Positions 1 through 5,547 of a stretch of 5,547 nt of DNA are shown one piece after another; position 1 is the stretch's first letter, and every line of letters starts with the position of its first letter. The stretch covers positions 1-5,547 of the forward strand of contig JAJZFR010000060.1 of NCBI GenBank assembly GCA_021805265.1. Direction: 5' to 3'. The notes below the pieces were generated by a model, which was given only the letters and a program-made list of their open reading frames with translations, was not told the origin of the DNA and made no database searches. The position numbers and the translations under genes are program-made. The stretch is from Acidobacteriota bacterium (GTDB lineage Bacteria > Acidobacteriota > Terriglobia > Terriglobales > Acidobacteriaceae).

Positions 1-1587
1 TATCGCAAGCTCACGATTGCGGTGAATCTGGTTTTTCTTCTGGTCACGCTTCCACTCGGGCTTCGTCTGGGGAGCCAGTTCATGCCGTCGCTGTTCGAGG
101 GTTCCGCGCTGTACATGCCCACGGCGCTGCCGGGGCTTTCGATTGGCCAGGCCAAGGTGCTGCTGGAGGAGCAGGACAGAATTCTGCGGATGTTCCCTGA
201 GGTTGAGAGCGTCTTTGGCACGGTAGGACGCTCAGACAGCGCGACCGACAATGCGCCCCTCGATATGTTCGATACGACGCTGATGCTGAAGCCGCGCCGG
301 GAATGGCCGGCGGGGATGACCTACGCAAAGCTGATGGAGGTGATGGATGCGCGGCTCCAGTTCCCCGGCCTTTCGAACACGTGGACCATGCCGGTGGAGA
401 ACCGGCTGGACATGGAATTGACCGGCATCAAGACACCGCTCGGGATCAAGGTGCAGGGAACGACGGTGGATGGCATTGAAGAGCTTGCTTCACAGATTCA
501 GACCGTGCTTTCGAGCATGCCGGAGGTCAGCTCGATCTTTGCGGAAAAAGTGGCGGAGGGCTTTTATGTGAATGTCGCGGTGGATCGCGAGGCGGCTGCG
601 CGCTACGGTCTGACGATCGCGGATGTGCAGACTGCGGTGTCGTCGGGAATCGGGGGAGCGGACGTCGCCGAGAACATCCAGGGACGGGAGCGGTACCCGA
701 TCCATGTTCGCTATCAGCAGGGGTTTCGGGACAGCGTGGAGCGGATGGGCGGGGTTCTCATCGGGACACCTTCGGGGGCGCAGATTCCGCTGGGCGAGGT
801 GGCGAAGATTTCGTTCTCGAAAGGGCCGGCGATGATCCGGGACGAAGACGGCGCGCTGACCGGCTACATCTACATCGACCTGAAGACGACGGACTACGGC
901 GGGTTCGTTGCGCAGGCCGATAAGCAAATCCGCGAGAAGCTGAAACTCCCCGCGAATTACAGCTTTCAGTGGTCGGGCGAATACCAGTTCGAGCAGGTGG
1001 CGAAGCAGCGCCTGAAGCTCATCCTGCCAATTGTCTTTTTCGTGATCTTCGTGTTGCTGTACATGGTCTTCCATTCCGTGACGGAGGCGCTGGTGCTGAT
1101 CTTTCCGACGATCTACGCGATGACGGGAGGGTTGCTGCTGCAATGGCTGCTCGGCTACAACTTCAGCGTGGCGGTGGCGGTGGGCTACATTGCGCTGTTT
1201 GGCGTTGCCGTGGAGACCGGCGTGGTGATGGTCGTCTATCTGCATGAAGCGCTGGAGCAGCGGCTGAAGACGGGAGAACCGCTCACCAACGCGGAGATTG
1301 AGGCAGCGGTGATGGAAGGCGCGGTGCTGCGGCTACGGCCCAAGCTGATGACGGTGATTGCGGTTATCGCGAGCCTGGTGCCGATTCTGTGGGAGACGGG
1401 CATCGGGTCGGATGTGATGAAACCGATTGCCGCGCCCATCGTGGGCGGGATGATTACTTCGACGATTCATGTGCTGATTCTGGTTCCGATCTTCTTTGTG
1501 ATGATCAAGGAACGGGCATTGCAACGCGGGCAACTGGTTGCAAGCGGGGAAGCGGCGACCGCTTCGGCGGAGAGGGAGAGTTTGTAA
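1..1587 (+). CDS. cusA: CusA-type Cu(I)/Ag(I) RND efflux pump, C-terminal half (5' end outside window)
   Basis: This is the inner-membrane, proton-driven pump subunit of a tripartite heavy-metal efflux complex (CusCBA family), which exports Cu(I)/Ag(I) from periplasm or cytoplasm. The frame is open from base 1 (YRKLTIAV...), so the ATG or GTG near base 22 is internal. About 528 codons remain of a protein usually about 1040 residues long. In order it shows TM7 (about nt 10-75), a large periplasmic porter region (about 85-1005), then TM8-TM12 (about 1010-1510) and a short polar tail. From memory of E. coli CusA, the three metal-binding methionines M573, M623 and M672 align with Met codons at 115, 265 and 412, with identical spacings of 50 and 49 residues. 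The proton-relay residues E939 and K984 align with Glu at 1213 and Lys at 1342. This supports monovalent Cu/Ag rather than Zn/Co (CzcA) specificity. It ends in TAA; cusB- and cusC-like genes would be expected to the left. Confidence 0.93.
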   Translation, partial: YRKLTIAVNLVFLLVTLPLGLRLGSQFMPSLFEGSALYMPTALPGLSIGQAKVLLEEQDRILRMFPEVESVFGTVGRSDSATDNAPLDMFDTTLMLKPRREWPAGMTYAKLMEVMDARLQFPGLSNTWTMPVENRLDMELTGIKTPLGIKVQGTTVDGIEELASQIQTVLSSMPEVSSIFAEKVAEGFYVNVAVDREAAARYGLTIADVQTAVSSGIGGADVAENIQGRERYPIHVRYQQGFRDSVERMGGVLIGTPSGAQIPLGEVAKISFSKGPAMIRDEDGALTGYIYIDLKTTDYGGFVAQADKQIREKLKLPANYSFQWSGEYQFEQVAKQRLKLILPIVFFVIFVLLYMVFHSVTEALVLIFPTIYAMTGGLLLQWLLGYNFSVAVAVGYIALFGVAVETGVVMVVYLHEALEQRLKTGEPLTNAEIEAAVMEGAVLRLRPKLMTVIAVIASLVPILWETGIGSDVMKPIAAPIVGGMITSTIHVLILVPIFFVMIKERALQRGQLVASGEAATASAERESL

Positions 1588-1635
1588 GCGCTGGAACGGG
1601 TCTTGTGGAATGCGCGTGCAATGCGGCGGGGTCGG

Positions 1636-2430
1636 TCAGTTCACGTCGCTGGCGGTGTAGACCTGAACGGGAGCGGTCGAGATCAGTGGGTCCACGACGA
1701 GCACAGTGCGGACCTCGCCACCGACCAGGGGCAGGGCTGCGGAGACGTAGATGCTCTTGCTGGTGGTGGTGAGGGTGGTTCCGCTGGCGGCGATGACCAT
1801 GAAGAGGGTAGAGGATGGGATGGAGACATATCCCGAGGTAGCGCCGACGGCGATGGCGGTGATGACCGGCTTGGCCGAGGCGTAGTCTGCGGCGGTGGTG
1901 CCAGCGAGGAAATAAACATCGATGGGTCCGGTGGAGGGTGCCTGGTTGAGGATACGAAAGTCGGAGTGTCCGCTGGGCGCTGGCGTGGACTGGTCTTCGA
2001 GCAGAGTGACCTGGTAGGTGGCGTTGATGTCGGTGATGAGGGCGGAGCTGGTCTGGTTGGCGACCAGGGAGCCGGTTGCGGTGACGAGCGGGTTGGTGCT
2101 CTGCGTAGTGGTGACGCTGATCGAGGTGCTGCTGGTGGGGCTGAAATCTCCGTAGGGCGAGATGGTTCCCTGGCCTATGTTCGTCGCGAGCAACGACCCC
2201 TCGACATAGACATTGAGCGCCGGTGCGTTGTAGGAGGCGTCAATGACCCGGACCAGGCTGACAGGGGTGTAGCCCTGAACGTGTTCGCAGCCAGCCAGGA
2301 GAAACGCAGCAGCGAGGCTGGCGACGATGGCCAACGCGAGATCGGTCAAGCGGTTTCCGCGTATCTGCCTGCGCGGTGCTCTCCAGCCTTCGACCTGTCT
2401 GCCAAACCCGTTCACGGTAGTTCTCCGCAT
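1636..2430 (-). CDS. DUF4397-domain lipoprotein
   Basis: Predicted exported lipoprotein of unknown function. A hydrophobic segment ends in a lipobox (LLAGC); the Cys is encoded at 2289-2287, just after a basic stretch (RRQIRGNR), so signal peptidase II processing and membrane anchoring are expected. The mature part is rich in Ser, Thr, Ala and Val and low in charge. It has two DUF4397-like units: one begins VRVIDASYNAPALNVYV just after the lipobox, and a second begins about 95 residues later (FRILNQAPSTGPIDVYF). The DASxxAPxxxVYV pattern is typical of this beta-sandwich family. The start is uncertain. The ATG at 2430 gives 264 residues with Cys48, and a GAGGAAG lies 20 nt upstream of it. A GTG at 2415 has GGAGA 6 nt upstream and gives Cys43. 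The frame stays open to about 2505, but that would run into the likely promoter. It converges on the efflux pump gene, 48 bp away. No specific function can be assigned. Confidence 0.85.
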   Translation of the reverse strand: MRRTTVNGFGRQVEGWRAPRRQIRGNRLTDLALAIVASLAAAFLLAGCEHVQGYTPVSLVRVIDASYNAPALNVYVEGSLLATNIGQGTISPYGDFSPTSSTSISVTTTQSTNPLVTATGSLVANQTSSALITDINATYQVTLLEDQSTPAPSGHSDFRILNQAPSTGPIDVYFLAGTTAADYASAKPVITAIAVGATSGYVSIPSSTLFMVIAASGTTLTTTSKSIYVSAALPLVGGEVRTVLVVDPLISTAPVQVYTASDVN

Positions 2431-2457
2431 CGCGCGCAACCGGATCGTGACTTCCTC
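2413..2457 (-). promoter_or_regulatory. Competing translation-start signals of the DUF4397 lipoprotein
   Basis: Reading the minus strand, GAGGAAG (2457-2451) is followed by a possible TTG start (2439, 11-nt spacing) and an ATG (2430, 20-nt spacing). A second purine stretch, GGAGA (2426-2422), lies 6 nt before a GTG at 2415. All three starts are in frame, and each would give a signal peptide with an unusually long n-region. The GTG has the best-placed Shine-Dalgarno; the ATG is the most conventional codon. Confidence 0.35.
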
Positions 2458-2475
2458 GATCCAGAGCTTGCCGGA

Positions 2476-2505
2476 TGCATACGTTATTTGCGAACTCTTT
2501 TGCAA
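2476..2505 (-). promoter_or_regulatory. Possible sigma-70-like promoter of the DUF4397 lipoprotein
   Basis: On the minus strand TTGCAA (2505-2500) and TATGCA (2481-2476) are separated by 18 bp. They resemble -35 and -10 boxes, matching the consensus at four and three of six positions. They sit in the locally AT-richer part of the gap after the permease gene, and transcription would begin just before the GAGGAAG at 2457. The match is weak and was found by eye only. Confidence 0.2.
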
Positions 2506-2647
2506 CTTTATCTTAATCGGCGGGACAGCGGTACACGGAGTCTTCGAGCGGCCAACCGGCGGGAGGAATCGAAGTGCACACGGAGGTTCTCCTTGCGCGG
2601 TTCCCAGTCATCTCAGTTCGGACGACAGGGACGGATCTCAGCCGGAT

Positions 2648-3955
2648 TCAACTTGCCGAGAGATAGACGAAGCGAAAGACGAACAGGATAGCGAGGAGAT
2701 AGAGAAGCCAGTCCTGGCGTCGGATTTTTCCGGCGGCCAGGTGCAACACGGCCCAGGCGATGATGCCGAATCCGAGTCCGTTGGCGATCGAGTAAGTGAG
2801 GGGGATGAGGATCAGGGTTAAAAATGCGGGAACGGCGACGAGGGGATCGGTCCATCGGATTTCGGTGACCATGGTGAGCATCATGGAACCGACGAGGATG
2901 AGGGCGGGCGCGGTGGCGGCGGCGGGGACGACCGCGACAAACGGCGCGGCGACCAGGGCGACCAGAAAGAGCAACCCGGTGACGATGGCGGTGATGCCGC
3001 TTCGCCCGCCCGCCGCTACTCCTGCGGTGGACTCGACATAACTGGTCACGGTCGAGGTTCCGGTCAGGGATCCCGCGACTGTGGCGACGGCGTCGGCGAA
3101 GAGAATCCGATTGAGGCGGGGGATGGAGTGATCGGCGGCGAGCAGCCCGGATCGTTTGGTGACCGCGACCAGAGTTCCCAGATTGTCGAAGAGGTCCACG
3201 AAGAAAAAAACGAAGACAATTTCCAGCAGGCCGACGTGGAATGCTGCAGGAATATCGAGCTTGAATGCCGTCGCGGTGAGGCTGTGTAGGCCACTGGCAG
3301 CGGGCGACCAGTGAACCAGGCCGAGCATCCAGGCGACCAGCGTCACCGTGAGCACGCCGATCAGGATCGAGCCGCGCACCTGCCAGATTTCCAGCGCTAC
3401 CATGATGGACAAGCCAAGCAGAGCGAGCGCGGTTTGCGGGTCGCGAACATTGCCCAGGCGCACCATGGTGGCCGGGTCGGCGACGACGAGGCCGGCTTTG
3501 GTCAGCCCGATGAAGGCAATGAACAGACCGATGCCGCAGGCGACAGCGGCGTACAACTCCTGAGGAATGGAACGGAGGATCAACTGGCGGATGCCGCAGG
3601 CGGTGAGCAGGAGAAAAATGACGCCGGAGAGAAAGACCGCGCCGAGAGCCGTCTGCCAGGGGATGTGCATCTTGAGGCAGACGGTGTAGGTGAAGTAGGC
3701 GTTCAGACCCATGCCGGGCGCCAGAGCAATGGGGTAACGCGCCACGATGCCCATGAGGATGGAGCCGAAGGCGGCGGAAAGACAGGTGGCCGCGGTGACC
3801 GCAGGCAGTGGCATTCCGGTCTGGGCCAGGATGGCCGGGTTGACCAGAACGATGTAGGCCATGGTGAGGAAGGTGGTCGCGCCGGCCAGCGATTCGGTGC
3901 GCCAGTTGGTGCCCAGCCGCTCAAATTCAAAATATCGTTCGAGAAATGTGCGCAT
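2648..3955 (-). CDS. NCS2-family purine permease (AzgA-like; adenine or guanine/hypoxanthine)
   Basis: Inner-membrane nucleobase:cation symporter, expected to take up purine bases by proton symport for salvage. It is complete at 435 residues, the usual length for AzgA-like NCS2 proteins (COG2252; E. coli AdeP/PurP is about 445). The N-terminus (LERYFEFERLGTNWRTE, then LAGATTFLTMAYIVLVNP) is a strong family match. Family motifs are APGMGLNAYF in TM3 (residues 79-88), FVDLFDNLGTL in TM8 (252-262, with Asp257 at the substrate-site position) and the TM10 stretch 299-320, which contains YVES (Glu308) and AAGGRSG. The protein is hydrophobic throughout, consistent with about 12-14 membrane segments. 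Which purine it carries cannot be decided; the TM3 motif is closer to AdeP and PbuG than to GhxP. The ATG at 3955 is chosen by alignment with the family but lacks a Shine-Dalgarno. A TTG at 3970 with GGAG 6 nt upstream would add five residues. No purine riboswitch aptamer was recognised upstream. Confidence 0.95.
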   Translation of the reverse strand: MRTFLERYFEFERLGTNWRTESLAGATTFLTMAYIVLVNPAILAQTGMPLPAVTAATCLSAAFGSILMGIVARYPIALAPGMGLNAYFTYTVCLKMHIPWQTALGAVFLSGVIFLLLTACGIRQLILRSIPQELYAAVACGIGLFIAFIGLTKAGLVVADPATMVRLGNVRDPQTALALLGLSIMVALEIWQVRGSILIGVLTVTLVAWMLGLVHWSPAASGLHSLTATAFKLDIPAAFHVGLLEIVFVFFFVDLFDNLGTLVAVTKRSGLLAADHSIPRLNRILFADAVATVAGSLTGTSTVTSYVESTAGVAAGGRSGITAIVTGLLFLVALVAAPFVAVVPAAATAPALILVGSMMLTMVTEIRWTDPLVAVPAFLTLILIPLTYSIANGLGFGIIAWAVLHLAAGKIRRQDWLLYLLAILFVFRFVYLSAS

Positions 3956-3963
3956 GAATAGCC

Positions 3964-4035
3964 CAAGCAAAACACACTCCGCTCGGAACTCCAAGCAAAT
4001 TCCTGCGGCGGGAGAGCAAAGGCGGGGCAAGCAAA
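3964..4035. repeat. Three direct copies of CAAGCAAA upstream of the purine permease
   Basis: CAAGCAAA occurs at 3964-3971, 3992-3999 and 4028-4035, all in the same orientation (TTTGCTTG on the coding strand of the permease). Start-to-start spacings are 28 and 36 bp. A fourth partial copy, AGCAAA, is at 4015-4020. The copy nearest the gene overlaps the alternative TTG start. The clustering could reflect a regulator binding site, a leader element or part of a dispersed extragenic repeat; which one cannot be told from this window. Confidence 0.4.
3968..3980 (-). promoter_or_regulatory. GGAG ribosome-binding site with TTG: alternative start of the purine permease
   Basis: On the minus strand GGAG (3980-3977) is followed by six bases and then TTG (3970-3968), in frame with the permease ATG at 3955. 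The ATG has no purine-rich stretch at a useful distance; the same GGAG lies about 21 nt upstream of it. Translation may therefore begin at TTG, giving a protein five residues longer (MLGLF before MRTF). Confidence 0.35.
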
Positions 4036-4114
4036 GCCTGTGCAGCAATGAGAAATCGGCGACCCCGACCTTGAACGCCGACGCTGGCGGTCACGCTCGG
4101 GATGGCTATCGGGC

Positions 4115-4130
4115 GATTCCTGCGGGAATC
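4115..4130. repeat. Short perfect inverted repeat (GATTCC-TGCG-GGAATC)
   Basis: A 6-bp perfect stem with a 4-base loop lies in the middle of the intergenic gap. No run of T follows on either strand, so it does not look like an intrinsic terminator. It shares ATTCCTGCGG with 3999-4008. It could be a small operator-like palindrome or chance. Confidence 0.3.
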
Positions 4131-4288
4131 CGAACAAAGCTCGCACGCTTCCTCGAGTTGGGGAGCCGGGCCGAGCAGTATGCGAAGCCGTTTCCGAGCC
4201 GCTCGAAATGTGTGCGGTGTTTCTATTGCTCCGGTTCAAAGCGCACAGGAGTTCAGCACGGACCGGGACCGGTAAGCGGAGTTGCTCG

Positions 4289-5547
4289 TCACTCCATCCT
4301 GAGGGCCTGCATGGGATCGATGGCGGCGGCGCGGCGGGCCGGAAGCCACGCAGAGGCCAGTCCGCAGGCGAGCAGGACGAGTGTGACGACGGCCAAGGTC
4401 CAGGGATCGTGGGGCTGGACTCCGTAGAGGAACATGCGCAGCAGCAGGCTGGAGAACCAAGCCAGGACCAGGCCGAGAGCCGAGCCAGCGAGCAGCATCC
4501 AACTGGCCTGGCGCAGGACGAGTGCCATGACCTGGCCGCGCTGAGCGCCCAGAGCCATGCGCAAGCCCAGCTCGCGGGTGCGCTGGCTGACCAGGTAAGC
4601 CAGCAGGCCGTAGATGCCGGAGACGCAGAGCAGAAGTGCGCAGCCGCCAAAGATTTCCAGCAGGCGTGTGACCAACTGCTGGCTGCCGTAGGAGTCTTCG
4701 ACGATCTGGTTCATGGTGGTGATGTTGCTGTTGGCCAGCTCCGGGCTGGCACTGCGGAGTAACTGGCGGAGGTCGGGGATGATGGAAGCGGGCTGGCGGG
4801 CGGTGCGGACGGCCAGGTCCATCGCGACTCCTTCGGTGGCGTGGTACAGGCTGCTGTCGGGCATGATCTGCGGGAGGCAGACTTCGATTTCGGGTTGGGA
4901 CTGTTGGGCGAGAGAGACCTGGCGCTCGTCGTCGAGTACGCCGATGACGGTGGCGCGACGATTGTTGCCGTAGTTCACCAGTGGCGTTCCGAGAAATTTT
5001 CCTGGGTCGCCGTCCTGACCGGTGAAAGCCCTGACGAAGGCGCGATTGACGACGACAACCGGTGGCGAGTTGGGCGTGTCGCCGGCGTTGAAGAAGCGTC
5101 CACGGGCCATGCGGAAGTCGAAGACCCGCTGCATCTGTGGACTGACGGCGCGAAACTGGGACTTCAACTCGCGCTGGCGTACATCGCTGGCGGTGTTGCC
5201 GTCGGCAGAGAAGGTGTAGATCATGGAGAAAGTTTTGCCGAGCGGGACCTCGGTCATGAGCGCGGCGTCCTGGACGCCGGGCATGTGCTCGGCCCGTTCG
5301 AGGAGGGGCTGATAGAGGTCAGTGAGCATGTTTCTTCCAGCGAACTTGTAGCCGGGAATGGTCATGTTAGCGACGAAGATGTGATCGGTGCTGAAGCCGA
5401 GCGGAACGTGGCGCAGGACGTAGAGGGTGCGCAGGAGCAGGCCGCAGGCGGCCAGCAGTGTGAGCGACATGGCGATCTGCGCAACGACGAGAACCGCGCG
5501 CAAGCGATGCTGGGCGCGGCCCGCGCCGCTCTGCTGACTGCCCTGGC
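4289..5547 (-). CDS. ADOP-family (MacB/FtsX-like) permease, C-terminal half (5' end outside window)
   Basis: Inner-membrane permease of the FtsX/MacB fold, matching the Acidobacterial duplicated orphan permease type, which carries two FtsX units in one chain of roughly 800 residues. The frame is open through the right edge (QGSQQSGAGRAQHRLRAVLVV...), so the TTG at 5503 is internal; about 419 codons are present. In order it has a membrane segment (about nt 5500-5425, AVLVVAQIAMSLTLLAAC), a periplasmic MacB-PCD-like domain (about 5400-4660, with VVNRAFVRAF and VIGVLDDERQVS), then the second FtsX domain with three membrane segments (about 4655-4325). The family signatures RTRELGLRMALGAQRG (about 4582-4535) and, near the C-terminus, PARRAAAIDPMQALR are present. 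Family members are assumed to work with an ABC ATPase in export or mechanotransmission, but substrates are mostly unknown. No ATPase gene lies in the window. The stop is TGA at 4291-4289. Confidence 0.9.
   Translation of the reverse strand, partial: QGSQQSGAGRAQHRLRAVLVVAQIAMSLTLLAACGLLLRTLYVLRHVPLGFSTDHIFVANMTIPGYKFAGRNMLTDLYQPLLERAEHMPGVQDAALMTEVPLGKTFSMIYTFSADGNTASDVRQRELKSQFRAVSPQMQRVFDFRMARGRFFNAGDTPNSPPVVVVNRAFVRAFTGQDGDPGKFLGTPLVNYGNNRRATVIGVLDDERQVSLAQQSQPEIEVCLPQIMPDSSLYHATEGVAMDLAVRTARQPASIIPDLRQLLRSASPELANSNITTMNQIVEDSYGSQQLVTRLLEIFGGCALLLCVSGIYGLLAYLVSQRTRELGLRMALGAQRGQVMALVLRQASWMLLAGSALGLVLAWFSSLLLRMFLYGVQPHDPWTLAVVTLVLLACGLASAWLPARRAAAIDPMQALRME

Larger units (their letters stand above)
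3956..4288. other. 333-bp intergenic gap with short repeats, no convincing gene
   Basis: This stretch separates the ADOP permease stop from the purine permease start. Open frames cross it on both strands, but none has family-like sequence, a Shine-Dalgarno and a sensible start together; they are mostly extensions of antisense frames over the flanking genes. It holds the three CAAGCAAA octamers (3964-4035), a 10-bp direct repeat ATTCCTGCGG (3999-4008 and 4116-4125) and a perfect 6-bp inverted repeat (4115-4130). I see no clear sigma-70 promoter, no hairpin followed by a T tract, and no tRNA or known riboswitch. It should hold the promoter and leader of the purine permease. Confidence 0.6.

Noticed and set aside
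610..612. Leu at 610 first read as a substitution in the CusA methionine triad
   Set aside because: Recounting against E. coli CusA places this residue at about position 738, outside the triad. The true triad positions (codons 115, 265 and 412) are all Met.
490..1245. A minus-strand open frame (251 codons), His- and Arg-rich, opposite the RND pump gene
   Set aside because: It lies wholly inside a clearly homologous RND coding region. Its His/Gln/Arg bias is what antisense reading of GC-rich codons produces.
2533..2584. Direct repeat ACACGGAG (2533-2540 and 2577-2584) between the purine permease and the lipoprotein
   Set aside because: Two copies of an 8-mer 44 bp apart with no related flanks are compatible with chance.
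1603..2691. A long plus-strand open frame (362 codons) opposite the DUF4397 lipoprotein, rich in Gly, Asp and Arg
   Set aside because: It is the antisense of a Ser/Thr/Ala/Val-rich gene in GC-rich DNA. The composition is low-complexity and no family motif is visible, while the minus strand has a signal peptide, lipobox and DUF4397 motifs.
3956..4140. Possible purine riboswitch upstream of the purine permease
   Set aside because: No conserved aptamer core or three-way-junction pairing was recognised, and the leader lacks a hairpin followed by a T run. Its absence is judged by eye only; a covariance-model search would settle it.
4262..4276. ACCGG/CCGGT inverted repeat just after the ADOP stop, as a terminator
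   Set aside because: The stem is only 4-5 bp with a 2-4 base loop, and no T tract follows on the minus strand.
3703..4650. A minus-strand open frame (315 codons) bridging the ADOP gene, the gap and the purine permease
   Set aside because: It is out of frame with both flanking genes, which have convincing family matches. Its sequence is Ser/Pro/Arg-rich and shows no recognisable domain.
3861..4762. Two overlapping plus-strand open frames (3861-4427 and 4208-4762) across the gap
   Set aside because: Both run antisense into well-supported genes and lack motifs. They are not supported as real genes.

Overview
This GC-rich window carries four protein-coding genes, two of them cut by the window edges. 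It most resembles an Acidobacteriota (Terriglobia-like) chromosome. That assignment is an inference from three things: an ADOP-type permease (the Acidobacterial duplicated orphan permease family), a Ser/Thr-rich DUF4397 lipoprotein of a kind common in that phylum, and the base composition. No RNA gene, CRISPR array, insertion sequence or integrase is visible.

Layout. (1) Positions 1-1587 (+) hold the C-terminal half of a CusA-type copper/silver RND efflux pump; its start lies left of the window. (2) A 48-bp convergent gap follows. (3) Positions 1636-2430 (-) hold a lipoprotein with two DUF4397-like repeats. (4) Positions 2648-3955 (-) hold a complete NCS2 purine permease of the AzgA-like group. 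(5) Positions 3956-4288 form a 333-bp gap without a convincing gene. It contains short repeats, including three copies of CAAGCAAA clustered just upstream of the permease start. (6) Positions 4289-5547 (-) hold the C-terminal half of an ADOP/MacB-like permease whose start lies right of the window.

The three minus-strand genes point the same way, but they are separated by 217 and 333 bp and have unrelated predicted roles (nucleobase uptake, a surface lipoprotein, a FtsX-fold permease). They look like separate transcription units rather than an operon. The CusA gene is the only plus-strand gene and presumably ends a cus/czc-type efflux operon extending leftwards.

I did not find a new multi-gene system here. 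The items most worth a second look are the repeat-bearing gap upstream of the purine permease, the unclear translation starts of the two complete genes, and the fully conserved methionine triad in the RND pump.
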